Assembly: GCA_964036045.1 (NCBI GenBank)
Contig: OZ038382.1
Location: 4,281,789 to 4,345,788 of the forward strand
DNA length: 64,000 nucleotides
Direction of reading: 5' to 3'
Source: Eutreptiella sp. 'Long Island Sound 2002'
Taxonomy: Eukaryota > Euglenozoa > Euglenophyceae > Eutreptiales > Eutreptiaceae
Part shown: piece by piece, positions 45,626-55,838 of the stretch
How positions within the stretch are numbered: position 1 is the first letter of the stretch
How the letters are laid out: each line of letters opens with the position of its first letter
Made by a program: the position numbers and the translations under genes
Notes under the pieces: generated by a model
The model's input: only the letters and a program-made list of their open reading frames with translations
Told to the model about the DNA's origin: nothing
The model's database searches: none

Positions 45626-48619
45626 ATGTCAGACCGCTCAACACCGTCCCAGGACACCCCCTCTCCCGCCCCCGACACCGGTCGAGGCGGCGCCATTCGT
45701 CGGGGGCCGTTCCCCATGTTTCTGATGGACATCGCCCAGTCCGACGATGCTGACCGTCTGCTGCGAGAACTGGACATGCTGAAGGATGACGCACTGGAAG
45801 CGGCAGATACGGCTATCCAGGCCACCGACCCCGCCCTGGCTGACTTGTGTGATGCCCTGCGATGGACGGCTGCCAACGGCGACATCCAGGCTATTACAGC
45901 GGTGACGGGGGTGTGGACACCGCGGGGGCTCCTGCTCACAGCCACCGTAACGGTCGCCGCAGGCCCGTCTGACACGAAGGTCATCGAACACGTCCCCCTG
46001 TCGCTGGTACAAGGAGGCCCACTGCTGGAGTATATCTCCAAGGACCCTGAGGCCCTCACAGCGGCTCTCGTCACGCGGTGGAGCCCAAGCCATGCCCCAA
46101 TCTCGGCGTCACGCCTCCGCAACCAAGTCTTCAAGGGCCTGTACACAGCCCGCGAACAGCCACCGCCCGTCGACACTGCCGGCCCTCCGGACATCCAAAG
46201 CCAGAAGGTCTCCCACAAGATCCACAAGCCCATCAGCCAGTTCCTTGCCCCCCACCTCAGACCGTCATGGGACCGCCTCCGCACCCGAGAGGTAGTTGCG
46301 GCCTTTTGGGCGCTACCCAACGACGTGCATGCGGTCCTGCAGGCAGCCCACATCCCGACAGCAGACCTCGTCCCGCTGAAGTTCGGGCTCCTAGCGTGGG
46401 CCTCCTCCGTCTGCCTCACAGGACAGTACACGCCAGCCCCCGTTCCCACACCCCCCGCCCTCGCCAACAAGGGCATGTGGACCCCCGAGCAGCTGCAGCC
46501 GCTGCTCGAGTGCTCGATCTTGCCGATCCGCAGCGTGGAGCTGCTGCATCAGATCGAGCAGGCTGGCGAGCACTCCTGGGCCACAGCCCCCACTTTGGCC
46601 CTGCTGCAGGCCGGCATCGCCGACACCGCCAACCCGCCCCCGCTCACGCCGCCCAGCCACGCACCTTTCCTCACCAAAGGGCAAGCAGCGCCCAGCCCCG
46701 CCGGCACTCTGTTCGCCACGGCGGCGTTCACCCCAGCGTCAGCCCTGTACAAGGCCCAGGGCAAGCCCACCCCCTCAGGGTCCGAACCATCGCCTTCATC
46801 ACTGTTGCCCGAACAGACAAGGCTTTCTTTCAATCTCCCAGAGCCTGCCTCCCAGGTACCACCGGCTGCCACAGACCCCACGCCTCCGGAGTCACCGGCC
46901 CCGGCCGTCGAGTCGGCCCCCCCCAGCCCCTCCCAGGTGGGGGAGCCTTTCGTCCCGGACCTGGATGTCACGGCCTACTCCACCGACTACGCTCAATTGC
47001 ATGACGAGTATGAGGCCCAACGACGGGAGCTGGCCGTGGCACGGGGCGACCTGGAGTCCCTCACGCGGGATCTGGACGCGGTGCGCACCGAACGGGATAA
47101 TGCCCAGCAGCAGGCCCAGCGTTGCGCCGCGGCACAGCGGCAGACCGAAGCCGTTAGGCTCAACAACTTCATCAGGTTGGTACCCCCCCTCCTGTCCATC
47201 GCCACCAGACTCCACGGCCTCCAGTCCACGCCGCCGGCATTCGCCAACGCCGTGCGCAGTACCGTTCCGGCTTCATTCGAGCTGCCCCCCCCCGGCTCTC
47301 AGCAGTTCCTGGTCCTCGTGCCGGTCATCCTCGCCGCAGCAGTTCTCACCTCGCCCCAGGCACCCAACCTCGAGGAATTGGCCGACGTCCTCCGTAGGGC
47401 TATGGCCGCGCCAGGCGCCGTGCCGGTCCCGGAGGCCCCTGCGCGTGCGCCCGAACTGTCGTTCGCAGTCCCGGACCCGATTCCTAAGCCGAGGGCGGTC
47501 TCTGCCTTTCGGGCACCGGGCGCGACCGCCCAGCCGCCGCCGTCTCTGCCGTCGCCTGCCGATGCCGCCCTGACCGACCTGCTGGAGTGGATCCCGGAGA
47601 TCCCCAAGGGCTGTGAGGACGAGGTTGCGCACGCGCTCCACCTCCAGCTCTTCCGCCAGTACGGCGCGAAGGTCAACACCCTCCCGCAGTCGCCGATCCG
47701 GGAGCAGTGGGCCTGGGTCCACAGCCACGCGCCCAGCCTGCCCGGCATCGCGGAAGTCCTGCGCTCCTTCCTCTCCAACCCCCCTGCAGTCCAGCGGGTT
47801 TCCGCCAGCCCAGCCACCTCCCCATCAGAAGCTGCAGCCGCCAACCAGGCACAGGGCGCAGCGAAAAAGAAGGGGTATACACCCCAAAAAATCGATCCGC
47901 AAGTTTACTCGAAAGCCCTGTGGGTCGGCTGGCAAGAAGTCGACGATCCGCCGTCCGGTGAAGTTGATGCAGGACTCCTCGGTGGTATCCTTCGGGATAA
48001 ATTTGGTGCAGGCCTTTCCTCCATTACTGAAGAACAATTGAACCATACATCCAAGTTCACAATCGTCGGAATCCGACCAGCAGAGTACGAGCGCGGCATG
48101 CGACTGACGAGGCAACACACGGCTCGTGGCTGGCGAGTGACGTGGGCCGAATCGAAGAAACAACCGTTCACGCCCTGGGTGGTTGACCCTGACCGAGACC
48201 ATCCGCCCCGGAAGACTCATCGGGGAAGCCGCGGGAAGCAGCGCCGTCCACGGGACCCTGACGATCAGGTGGACCTTACGGCAACGTCGGGATCGGACGG
48301 AGACCCAGACTCCAAATATCAGCGCAGGTACAGCCCCCGCCGCTCGGACCGGTCCCCGTCCCGCCGCCGCAGCCCAGGCCATCGCCGCGACAGCCCGCCG
48401 CCGAGGCGTCGCAGCGCGTACCGCGATGAGCCACAAGCGCTTTCCAGCCGCCACGACCACCATGCAGCAGCCCCCCTCCTGCCCTACCCGTACTCGGGGG
48501 ACCCCCACGACCCCCGAGTGGCCATGGCCCACAACCCCTACGCTCCCCCGCCCTGGAGCCCCCCAACCGACCCCCACCGCTACCAGCCGTACTTCGGTCG
48601 GCGTCCGCGGGACCGGTAA
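45626..48619 (+). CDS. LINE ORF1 protein, 997 residues, coiled coil and RS-like tail
   Basis: Presumed RNA-binding protein of the LINE ribonucleoprotein, judged from position and composition; I recognise no named fold. The start ATG (residues MSDRSTPS) was chosen for its Kozak-like context and because it is conserved in the second copy. An N-terminal ~220-residue globular region is followed by Pro/Ala-rich linkers. A heptad-like segment at residues ~451-512 (QRRELAVARGDLESLTRDL and on) looks like a coiled coil. A second globular part covers ~520-840. The tail at ~861-935 is rich in Arg-Ser and Arg-Asp (RRYSPRRSDRSPSRRRSPG). No CCHC knuckle is visible. It ends at TAA, 8 bp before the ORF2 ATG, in a different frame. 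Confidence 0.85.
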   Translation: MSDRSTPSQDTPSPAPDTGRGGAIRRGPFPMFLMDIAQSDDADRLLRELDMLKDDALEAADTAIQATDPALADLCDALRWTAANGDIQAITAVTGVWTPRGLLLTATVTVAAGPSDTKVIEHVPLSLVQGGPLLEYISKDPEALTAALVTRWSPSHAPISASRLRNQVFKGLYTAREQPPPVDTAGPPDIQSQKVSHKIHKPISQFLAPHLRPSWDRLRTREVVAAFWALPNDVHAVLQAAHIPTADLVPLKFGLLAWASSVCLTGQYTPAPVPTPPALANKGMWTPEQLQPLLECSILPIRSVELLHQIEQAGEHSWATAPTLALLQAGIADTANPPPLTPPSHAPFLTKGQAAPSPAGTLFATAAFTPASALYKAQGKPTPSGSEPSPSSLLPEQTRLSFNLPEPASQVPPAATDPTPPESPAPAVESAPPSPSQVGEPFVPDLDVTAYSTDYAQLHDEYEAQRRELAVARGDLESLTRDLDAVRTERDNAQQQAQRCAAAQRQTEAVRLNNFIRLVPPLLSIATRLHGLQSTPPAFANAVRSTVPASFELPPPGSQQFLVLVPVILAAAVLTSPQAPNLEELADVLRRAMAAPGAVPVPEAPARAPELSFAVPDPIPKPRAVSAFRAPGATAQPPPSLPSPADAALTDLLEWIPEIPKGCEDEVAHALHLQLFRQYGAKVNTLPQSPIREQWAWVHSHAPSLPGIAEVLRSFLSNPPAVQRVSASPATSPSEAAAANQAQGAAKKKGYTPQKIDPQVYSKALWVGWQEVDDPPSGEVDAGLLGGILRDKFGAGLSSITEEQLNHTSKFTIVGIRPAEYERGMRLTRQHTARGWRVTWAESKKQPFTPWVVDPDRDHPPRKTHRGSRGKQRRPRDPDDQVDLTATSGSDGDPDSKYQRRYSPRRSDRSPSRRRSPGHRRDSPPPRRRSAYRDEPQALSSRHDHHAAAPLLPYPYSGDPHDPRVAMAHNPYAPPPWSPPTDPHRYQPYFGRRPRDR

Positions 48620-48627
48620 CCCGGGAC

Positions 48628-51600
48628 ATGGCGGGGCGCAACGAGGACATCCCTGCCGCCGTGTCTCAGCTCCGCCACTCCCACCTCGACGGCGTCCCCC
48701 ATGTCCGGAACCTGCACCTGGGCGCATACACTCCCAGCTCCCCCCCCAGAGAGTGGGGCCTGGTACCGGTACCGGCCTCGGGCACTGCCCAGTTCATCAC
48801 GCCCCCCTACGCCCTCGAAATGTGCCTGCACCTGCCGGTGGGTGTGCACTACTACCGGGCGTGCAGCGGGGCGGACCCCTGGCCCCGTAACGTTCTGTCG
48901 TTAGTGGGCGCCGTGCACTGTGTGCAGATGACGGGCTCCCATCAGTTGCAGCTCTGCCGCAAGGGCCTGCCACCCACCTCCTTCATCTTGCCCGAGCATC
49001 ACCACGTGGTCCTCCCACAATCCCTACACAGCCGCGTCTCCATCACAGCCACAGGCCTCACCCGGGCCAGTGTCTTGGCGATGGCGGCCACGTACCACCA
49101 CCGGCACCTCCGCAAGTGGGTGCGAGGCCTACCTTGCGCCCTCCCCGCAGCCGTGGACCGCAAGCTAACCCAGCACTCCACCGCCGCCGGCTCCTGCCCT
49201 GGTCCCCCCCCCACCGGCCACGTGTCGCCCCGCCCAGACGTGATGACCCTCAACGTGCAGATGTCCCTGCGACCCAAGCTCCGCGCCCTGGACGTCCTGG
49301 TGCGCGAGTGCCAGTACCCGCTAACCCTGCATGTTCAAGAAGCGGGGCCCGTGATCATCCAACGGGTGCACCCCCTGTACCACACCATCCAGGCACCTGC
49401 AAGAGTAGCTGGGGGATGTGCCACTCTCCTCTACAGGACCCCGGACCTGGTCGTGACCGGCCACAGCGCCCACCCGTCGGGACGAGCCCTCGTCACGCAC
49501 TTCACCATGGCTGGCGTGACCCACTGCCACGCCAACGTGTATTTCCCCGCCGACGGGAACCTCGACACCCTCCAAGAAATCCTGGATTGGGTGTACCCGT
49601 ACCTCCTCCTCACCCCGGCTAGAGTGGTTGTCCTGACAGGGGACCTGAACGCCAACTGCCGCTGGGTCTCGCACCTCCCTGTCTCCCCTGCCTCCCTCTG
49701 TGACCTCGTCCTCCCCACGCTCACGCGCCTTGGGATGCGCCGTCTACGCCCTCTTGCGGAGGCCCCCACGTGGGTGAGCCCGCAAGGTTTCGCCGGTGCC
49801 CTGGACCACATCTTCCTCCGCACCCCTTCGGAAGCAGCCCACACCACGGAGGTGCGCTCCGATTCCAGTTTCCCATCTGACCACCTACCCGTGACTGCCA
49901 CCCTCCATGACCTCCCGCCAGCGCCCCAATTGGTATGCCCTTCGAAAAAGGGCCGCTTCCCCATCCCGCGGGAGCCCCTCGCCAGCCAGCTCCGCACCCT
50001 CAACGACACCTTTCGGGCCGAACTCGCTACGCCGCCCCCGGGCGCGCCCGAAGCACAGCCACGCTATACCGAGGTGACCTCAGCGCTATGCGCCGCGGCT
50101 ACGGCTGCCTACGGGCCCCCCGTCCCCAGCCAGCCGGTACCGTCGACGGTACGTGTCCACGTCACCAACCTTCAACGCTACACGCTCGCCTACCCGGATT
50201 GGGCGTCCCAATCGTCACACCTCGTGGAGGTCGCCCGCCTCAAAGAACGCATCCGAGCGGCCTGGGACGTTCTCCTTCTGGAGAAGGATGTAGGGCTGGC
50301 GCCCCTACCCGCTGCCCCTGGCCAACCCACCAAAGTGGACTACCGCCGCACGTTGGGGGCGCGCTACGTACCCCCAGCGGATCCGGTCTACGTGGTGGGC
50401 GTCCCAGTACCTCTTCATCAACAAGCCGCCGTTGCGCTGGACCAGCTGCGCCAAAGGCACCTTGCCCCTCTTGAGGCGCTCTCACTCGCGCGCGTCCGGA
50501 CCATCACGGGATGGGAGGAAAGGCCGCTCGGCCCACCACCCAACGCCACCACCGCAAACCTGGGGGCCATCATCCGCCGGGCGGCGGCCACTGTGCCGTA
50601 CCACGACTTACTGGAGTACCGGCTGTTCGGACAATTGGAGGATGCCCAGTTTGCGGCGATCGTGAGCCTGATCAACAGTATTCTCCGTGGTGTGCCCGTG
50701 CCCCAGGCACACTCTGCAGACTTCATCAACCTTCCGAAAAAGACGCCGCACGGCCCCATTGCAAACGGCAGGCCGCTGACCAATCTGGCCACGATATGGA
50801 AACTCACGGCTGCCCTCATCAAAGACCACTACCAGCCCCGCCTGGTTCAGAACGGCATCCTGCCGCCCTACCAGTTCGGGATGTCCCCGCACTGCTCCTC
50901 CGTGGAGCTACTCCGCGTCCTACACGATGTATGGTGGGACCGCTGGCGCAGACGCCTCGAAGCGTGGGTCCTGTCGGACGATGTCCGCCACGCGTATGGC
51001 TCCATCAACCACACCACCGAGTACGCCGTCCTCACCGCCGCAGGGATCTCCCCAGCCGACGCCGCGACCCTTCAGCACCATGACCGCGCCCTTGAGGTGC
51101 ACATGGGGGGAGCTGACGGACGCTCTCCGTCCTCCACCCGGCTGGGGGCCGGCACGGGGCAAGGGTGCCCCGTGTCCGGCATGAAGTACTGCATATATGG
51201 CGAAGTTCGGGGGCACGAGGCCTGCCATTCTGTCCCCCCCACCGACACCCCCGCGGGCCCGCTGAACCGGGTTCTCCTGATGGATGACACCCAGTGGCTG
51301 CCCGGCGACCGTTGCCATTTGCCCGCCCTCGCCAGCGGCATTGAGAGAGCGGGCCGCCTCACCAACCTCCACTCAGACTCAACAAAAACGGTCTTGATAG
51401 GCACCGACATGCGCGATGGTCAGGTCTATTTCCTCAACGACACGGTATACCTCAATGGTCACCCCGTGCGATGTGCCACGAGCCAGGACTACGTCCGCGT
51501 CCTTGGCCGCCATGCCCTTCCCCACCTCTTCCATCCCGTCGACTCCCGGCGCCTGTTCTCGGGCGCCCGCGCTGCGTGCCGGGCGCTCCGCGCCCCACGA

Positions 51601-53922
51601 CTCCCCGCCCACTACCCCCTCGCCATGTATACTGCCAAGTGTCATGGGACGGTCAACTGGTTTACCAGTGTCCGCCCCCCCTCCTACGGGGCCCTGCGCG
51701 TGCTGGACGCCATGACCGCCTCGGCCATGCGCGCCACCGCTGTCTGGACCCTCTCCGCCTCTGCTCACTTCCTCCGTGAGGTCCCCGAAGGGGGAGTCGG
51801 TATACCCCCGGCACCGGTCGTTGGGTTTACTAACTTCTTCGGCGTCTACATCCGACACCTGAACCACCCCAACTCCCTGGTCTGCCGGTCCACGCGCCAC
51901 GGGCTCCTCACTGCCCTCTGGCGGTTCCATCCTTCCCAGCCCTGCCTCACCCCGGAGCTCGGGCTCCGGTGCACCGCACACCCCACGGACCACGATCTAT
52001 TTGTTGCCCTGTGCCACCGGTGCGACATCGCCATCCACTTACCCCCTGACAGCCATCTGCCACACCACACCCCCCATGTGCTGGCCCTGTCGTCACCCGG
52101 ACTCGAGGTCGAGGACACCCACGCGTGGATGCTTGCGGGCCATCGCAGTACAGAGGACGCGCGACGCAAGGGGTGGCCCCGGGCCTCGCCCCGCCCCACT
52201 CCGCCGGTCGGCACCGTCCCCCCGGTTAGACGCTGCCAAGCGGTGACTGCGACCGTCCCCACGTTCTCCTGGCTCCCTGAGAACTATGGGATCCTCCACG
52301 ACGCGTCGTGGTGCCCGAAGACCCGGCGCTGCGGCGGGGCAGTCGCGGTGTTCTGCCCCGTCACCCTCCGGTACCAGGTGTACCCCGTCCCCATCCCCTT
52401 GAGGCTGGACAACGCCTACACGGCGGAGCTGTACACGGCATGGGTGGCCCTCACCGCCAAGGGGCCCTCAGCCGACCCTGCCATCGGCTTCCGATCCGGT
52501 GCGTGGCACTTCGCGGACTGCAAAGGGTACATCACGGCGCAGGAAGGGCGCCGCGAGCCGGAAGACTCGCTGCAGGGAGATCTCATAAGATCGTGTCGCG
52601 ACATGGCCCACGATCATGCCCCTCCCCATCACCTCTATTCCCATATCGCCAGCACCTGGCTCGATACCCTGCTGGACCGGGTGGACGAAGCGGCAGGGCA
52701 AGCTGCGGACACTTGCCCGGACGCCGTGGGATGGCTCGGCCCCCTACAGAAACCCCGCGTCTGCTTCTCCCACGCGGGCCTCCAGGTCCACGACGCCGTG
52801 CCCCACGCGCGCCGCGCCTTGCTCGCCTCCCACCACGCCTTCTCTGCGCCCCCCCCGCCACAACGCCTCCCCGACCTCAACGAGTACGCCAACATCGTCA
52901 GCCACGGTCTCGTCACATGGGGGGACCACCTCACGGTCACCGGCATCCGCCTCTCCCTGTTCCCCCCAAGAGATACGTCCTGCCCCCTCTGCACCATGCC
53001 CGCCTCCGGGGACCATATCCTCTCGTGCCCGCTAGACCCGCTCATCCGCGCCCACTACCATCGGTGGCTTGCGGCCCGACTCTCTCAGAGGTGCCATGCC
53101 TGGCGCCACTGTACGCCCACTGCTTGGGGCACCCTCGTCCTTTGGGGGGACGAGCCGTTCATACTGGCTGTGGATGGCTCCCCGGCCCACCACACCATCG
53201 CAACCTACACTGTTGGTCGTCTCGGAGCCATCTCCACGCCACACAGGGATGCCCTGCTGCACAGAGGTCTGCGTCCTGCGCGTCTCCGTCGCCTACTCTG
53301 CGATGTCGTTCTCACTACCGTTCTCCTACATAAGCGGCACGCGGTGCCCGTTCTACCTCTTGCCGACCACCTCTCTCCCCTACCGCGGGCCCCCGTTAAC
53401 CAGTCCCTCGCCAACGACCCACCGCCAGAGTGGTATCACGTAGCCAACTGGGCCCCACCGCCCGGCTCGGGCAGGTGGCCGGCCTGGGACGTCCTCCTAG
53501 GACTCTGGCTATCAGGGGACCTCCTCCTGGCCCCTAAGGTGAAGTCCGTCATCTCCACCCGGAGCAAGCACAGTCCGTACCGCGTCCTGTATGTGTACAA
53601 CGGGTCGAACCAGATTCCGCCGACCATGTGGCAGGATATTGAGCAGAATCCCCATGACGTGATCATCTTGGACAGTCTCGGACGGCACGGGCTTGCCCCT
53701 CATCTCCCAGGTCGACGCCGCCTCTGGGCCATCCATTACGGTGGCAATGGACGGAGCCTGGAAGCCGGCCTCTGTGGAGATGTGATCCCCTCGTGGTGTG
53801 CCGCACTACATTCTGCGTTCTCGGCCATCCTCACTGCGGCTTCCCAAGGACCCCGCACGGTCTTTAAGGACATGCAGGTGGCCATGGGTAGGCCCGCCCC
53901 GTGGCCCTGTCCCCGCCCGTGA
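48628..53922 (+). CDS. LINE ORF2: AP-endonuclease, reverse transcriptase, RNase H and CCHC finger
   Basis: 1764 residues, intact; it nicks the target and reverse transcribes the element RNA there. N-terminal ~200 residues are of unknown role. Endonuclease (residues ~203-420): LNVQ, HVQEAG, LTGDLNAN, LDHIF and SDHLPV, the APE catalytic set. RT: LPKKTPHGPI and NGRPLTNLATIW (~702-730), motif A SDDVRHAYGSI (~783), motif B GTGQGCPVSG (~843) and motif C LMDDTQW (~884), where most LINEs have (F/Y)xDD. RNase H (~1220-1370): HDASW, AELYTAWVAL, FADCKGY and the last acidic site in LLDRVDEAAG. CCHC at ~1451: CPLCTMPASGDHILSC. About 300 further residues follow. The start is 8 bp after the ORF1 stop, so reinitiation or similar coupling is likely. 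Confidence 0.92.
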   Translation: MAGRNEDIPAAVSQLRHSHLDGVPHVRNLHLGAYTPSSPPREWGLVPVPASGTAQFITPPYALEMCLHLPVGVHYYRACSGADPWPRNVLSLVGAVHCVQMTGSHQLQLCRKGLPPTSFILPEHHHVVLPQSLHSRVSITATGLTRASVLAMAATYHHRHLRKWVRGLPCALPAAVDRKLTQHSTAAGSCPGPPPTGHVSPRPDVMTLNVQMSLRPKLRALDVLVRECQYPLTLHVQEAGPVIIQRVHPLYHTIQAPARVAGGCATLLYRTPDLVVTGHSAHPSGRALVTHFTMAGVTHCHANVYFPADGNLDTLQEILDWVYPYLLLTPARVVVLTGDLNANCRWVSHLPVSPASLCDLVLPTLTRLGMRRLRPLAEAPTWVSPQGFAGALDHIFLRTPSEAAHTTEVRSDSSFPSDHLPVTATLHDLPPAPQLVCPSKKGRFPIPREPLASQLRTLNDTFRAELATPPPGAPEAQPRYTEVTSALCAAATAAYGPPVPSQPVPSTVRVHVTNLQRYTLAYPDWASQSSHLVEVARLKERIRAAWDVLLLEKDVGLAPLPAAPGQPTKVDYRRTLGARYVPPADPVYVVGVPVPLHQQAAVALDQLRQRHLAPLEALSLARVRTITGWEERPLGPPPNATTANLGAIIRRAAATVPYHDLLEYRLFGQLEDAQFAAIVSLINSILRGVPVPQAHSADFINLPKKTPHGPIANGRPLTNLATIWKLTAALIKDHYQPRLVQNGILPPYQFGMSPHCSSVELLRVLHDVWWDRWRRRLEAWVLSDDVRHAYGSINHTTEYAVLTAAGISPADAATLQHHDRALEVHMGGADGRSPSSTRLGAGTGQGCPVSGMKYCIYGEVRGHEACHSVPPTDTPAGPLNRVLLMDDTQWLPGDRCHLPALASGIERAGRLTNLHSDSTKTVLIGTDMRDGQVYFLNDTVYLNGHPVRCATSQDYVRVLGRHALPHLFHPVDSRRLFSGARAACRALRAPRLPAHYPLAMYTAKCHGTVNWFTSVRPPSYGALRVLDAMTASAMRATAVWTLSASAHFLREVPEGGVGIPPAPVVGFTNFFGVYIRHLNHPNSLVCRSTRHGLLTALWRFHPSQPCLTPELGLRCTAHPTDHDLFVALCHRCDIAIHLPPDSHLPHHTPHVLALSSPGLEVEDTHAWMLAGHRSTEDARRKGWPRASPRPTPPVGTVPPVRRCQAVTATVPTFSWLPENYGILHDASWCPKTRRCGGAVAVFCPVTLRYQVYPVPIPLRLDNAYTAELYTAWVALTAKGPSADPAIGFRSGAWHFADCKGYITAQEGRREPEDSLQGDLIRSCRDMAHDHAPPHHLYSHIASTWLDTLLDRVDEAAGQAADTCPDAVGWLGPLQKPRVCFSHAGLQVHDAVPHARRALLASHHAFSAPPPPQRLPDLNEYANIVSHGLVTWGDHLTVTGIRLSLFPPRDTSCPLCTMPASGDHILSCPLDPLIRAHYHRWLAARLSQRCHAWRHCTPTAWGTLVLWGDEPFILAVDGSPAHHTIATYTVGRLGAISTPHRDALLHRGLRPARLRRLLCDVVLTTVLLHKRHAVPVLPLADHLSPLPRAPVNQSLANDPPPEWYHVANWAPPPGSGRWPAWDVLLGLWLSGDLLLAPKVKSVISTRSKHSPYRVLYVYNGSNQIPPTMWQDIEQNPHDVIILDSLGRHGLAPHLPGRRRLWAIHYGGNGRSLEAGLCGDVIPSWCAALHSAFSAILTAASQGPRTVFKDMQVAMGRPAPWPCPRP

Positions 53923-54334
53923 CCCGTCCTCGACCTCACGCGCCCGGACCGCTCCAGTGCTGCGCGCAGTCGTGCCGGACCGCGCTCCTTGTCTGGCGGC
54001 GTTCTAAGTCGGAGGTGATGCCCCGGGAGACCCACATCTTCCGTGCACGTTGATCTTGGAACGCTTACTCGGGTGGATCCAGGACAGTTCGGAGCGGTTG
54101 GTGGCCGGGACCGGAGAGCAGATCGAGCCGTAGCGTTGTCGTACACTGACGTTGTGACCCAGACAGCCTGCTGGGAGGAGCGTTCTCAGGTGTGCGACGA
54201 GATTCGTCTTGCTCTAGCGGAGGTAAGACGGAGGACTCCCTCGGCAGAGCCTGCGTGGGGCCCCCGAGGGACGACGCCAAGGCTCACCGTACGTGGGACC
54301 GCGGCAGGCGCTCCTCCTCCTCCTCCTCCTCCTC
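53923..54334 (+). other. LINE 3' untranslated region and (CTC)n tail
   Basis: Its last ~377 bp (from about 53958) are shared at high identity with 57135-57518 of the non-autonomous element. This marks the region the reverse transcriptase probably recognises. It ends GGCAGGCG(CTC)n; the CTC run (54310-54334) flows into CTCACC of the satellite. Confidence 0.85.
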
Positions 54335-55838
54335 ACCAACTCACCCACTCACCCACTCACCCACTCACCCACTCACCCACTCACCCACTCACCCACTCAC
54401 CCACTCACCCACTCACCCACTCACCCACTCACCCACTCACCCACTCACCCACTCACCCACTCACCCACTCACCCACTCACCCACTCACCCACTCACCCAC
54501 TCACCAACTCACCCACTCACCGAGTCACCCACTCACCCACTCACCCACTCACCCACTCACCCTCACACCCACTCACCCACTCACCCACTCACCCACTTAC
54601 CCACCCACCCACTCACCCACTCACCCACTCACCCGCTCACCCACCCACCCACTCACCCACTCACCCACTCACCCGCTCACACACTCACCCACTCACCCAC
54701 TCACCCACTCACCTACTCACCCACTCACCCACTCACCCACTCACCCACTCACCCACTCACCCACTCACCCACTCACCCACTCACCCACTCACCCACTCAC
54801 CCACTCACCCACTCACCCACTCACCCACTCACCCACTCACCCACTCACCCACTCACCCACTCACCCACTCACCCACTCACCCACTCACCAACTCACCCAC
54901 TCACCCACTCACCCACTCACCCACTCACCCACTCACCCACTCACCCACTCACCCACTCACCCACTCACCCGCTCACACACTCACCCACTCACCCACTCAC
55001 CCACTCACCTACTCACCCACTCACCCACTCACCCACTCACCCACTCACCCACTCACCCACTCACCCACTCACCCAATCACCCACTCACCCACTCGGCCAC
55101 TCACCCACTCACCCACTCACCCACTCACCCACTCACCCACTCACCCACTCACCCACTCACCCACTCACCCACTCACCCACTCACCCACTCACCCACTCAC
55201 CCGCTCACACACTCACCCACTCACCCACTCACCCACTCACCCACTCACCCACTCACCCACTCACCCACTCACCCACTCACCCACTCACCCACTCACCCAC
55301 TCACCCACTCACCCACTCACCCACTCACCCACTCACCCACCCACCCACTCACCCACTCACCCACTCACCCGCTCACCCACTCACCCACTCACCCACTCAC
55401 CCACTCACCCGCTCACACACTCACCCACTCACCCACTCACCCAATCACCCACTCACCCACTCGGCCACTCACCCACTCACCCACTCACCCACTCACCCAC
55501 TCACCCACTCACCCACTCACCCACTCACCCACTCACCCACTCACCCACTCACCCACTCACCCACTCACCCACTCACCCACTCACCCACTCACCCACTCAC
55601 CCACTCACCCACTCACCCACTCACCCACTCACCCACTCACCGAATCACCCACTCACCCACTCACCCACTCACCCGCTCACCCACTCACACACTCACCCAC
55701 TCACCCACTCACCCACTCACCCACTCACCCACTCACCCACTCACCCACTCACCCACTCACCCACTCACCCACTCACCCACTCACCCACTCACCCACTCAC
55801 CCACTCACCCACTCACCCACTCACCCACTCACCCACTC
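54335..55838. repeat. (ACTCACCC)n satellite, block 2
   Basis: 1.5 kb of the same 8-bp unit. Repeated variant strings (CCCAATCACCC followed by CTCGGCCACTC at about 55073 and 55440; GCTCACACACTC at several points) show local duplications of ~300-370 bp. It separates the LINE from the 1.68 kb element. Confidence 0.97.

Larger units (their letters stand above)
44859..54334 (+). mobile_element. Full-length LINE (non-LTR retrotransposon) inserted in the satellite
   Basis: The element is 9476 bp from TGGTGACCTGG to a (CTC)n tail. It has a 5' untranslated region (44859-45625), ORF1, ORF2 with endonuclease, reverse transcriptase and RNase H, and a 3' untranslated region (53923-54334). There is no poly(A); the 3' end is CTC repeats that merge into the satellite CTCACCC. 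Both flanks are the same satellite, so target duplications cannot be seen. A second copy (60634-64000) shares the same 5' end to the base and about 99% identity by eye. Both ORFs are intact here, so it may be or have recently been active. Confidence 0.95.

Noticed and set aside
45532-46476. 314-codon antisense frame opposite LINE ORF1 (also at 61307-62251)
   Set aside because: It is conserved only because both LINE copies are nearly identical. No recognisable domain and no promoter evidence.
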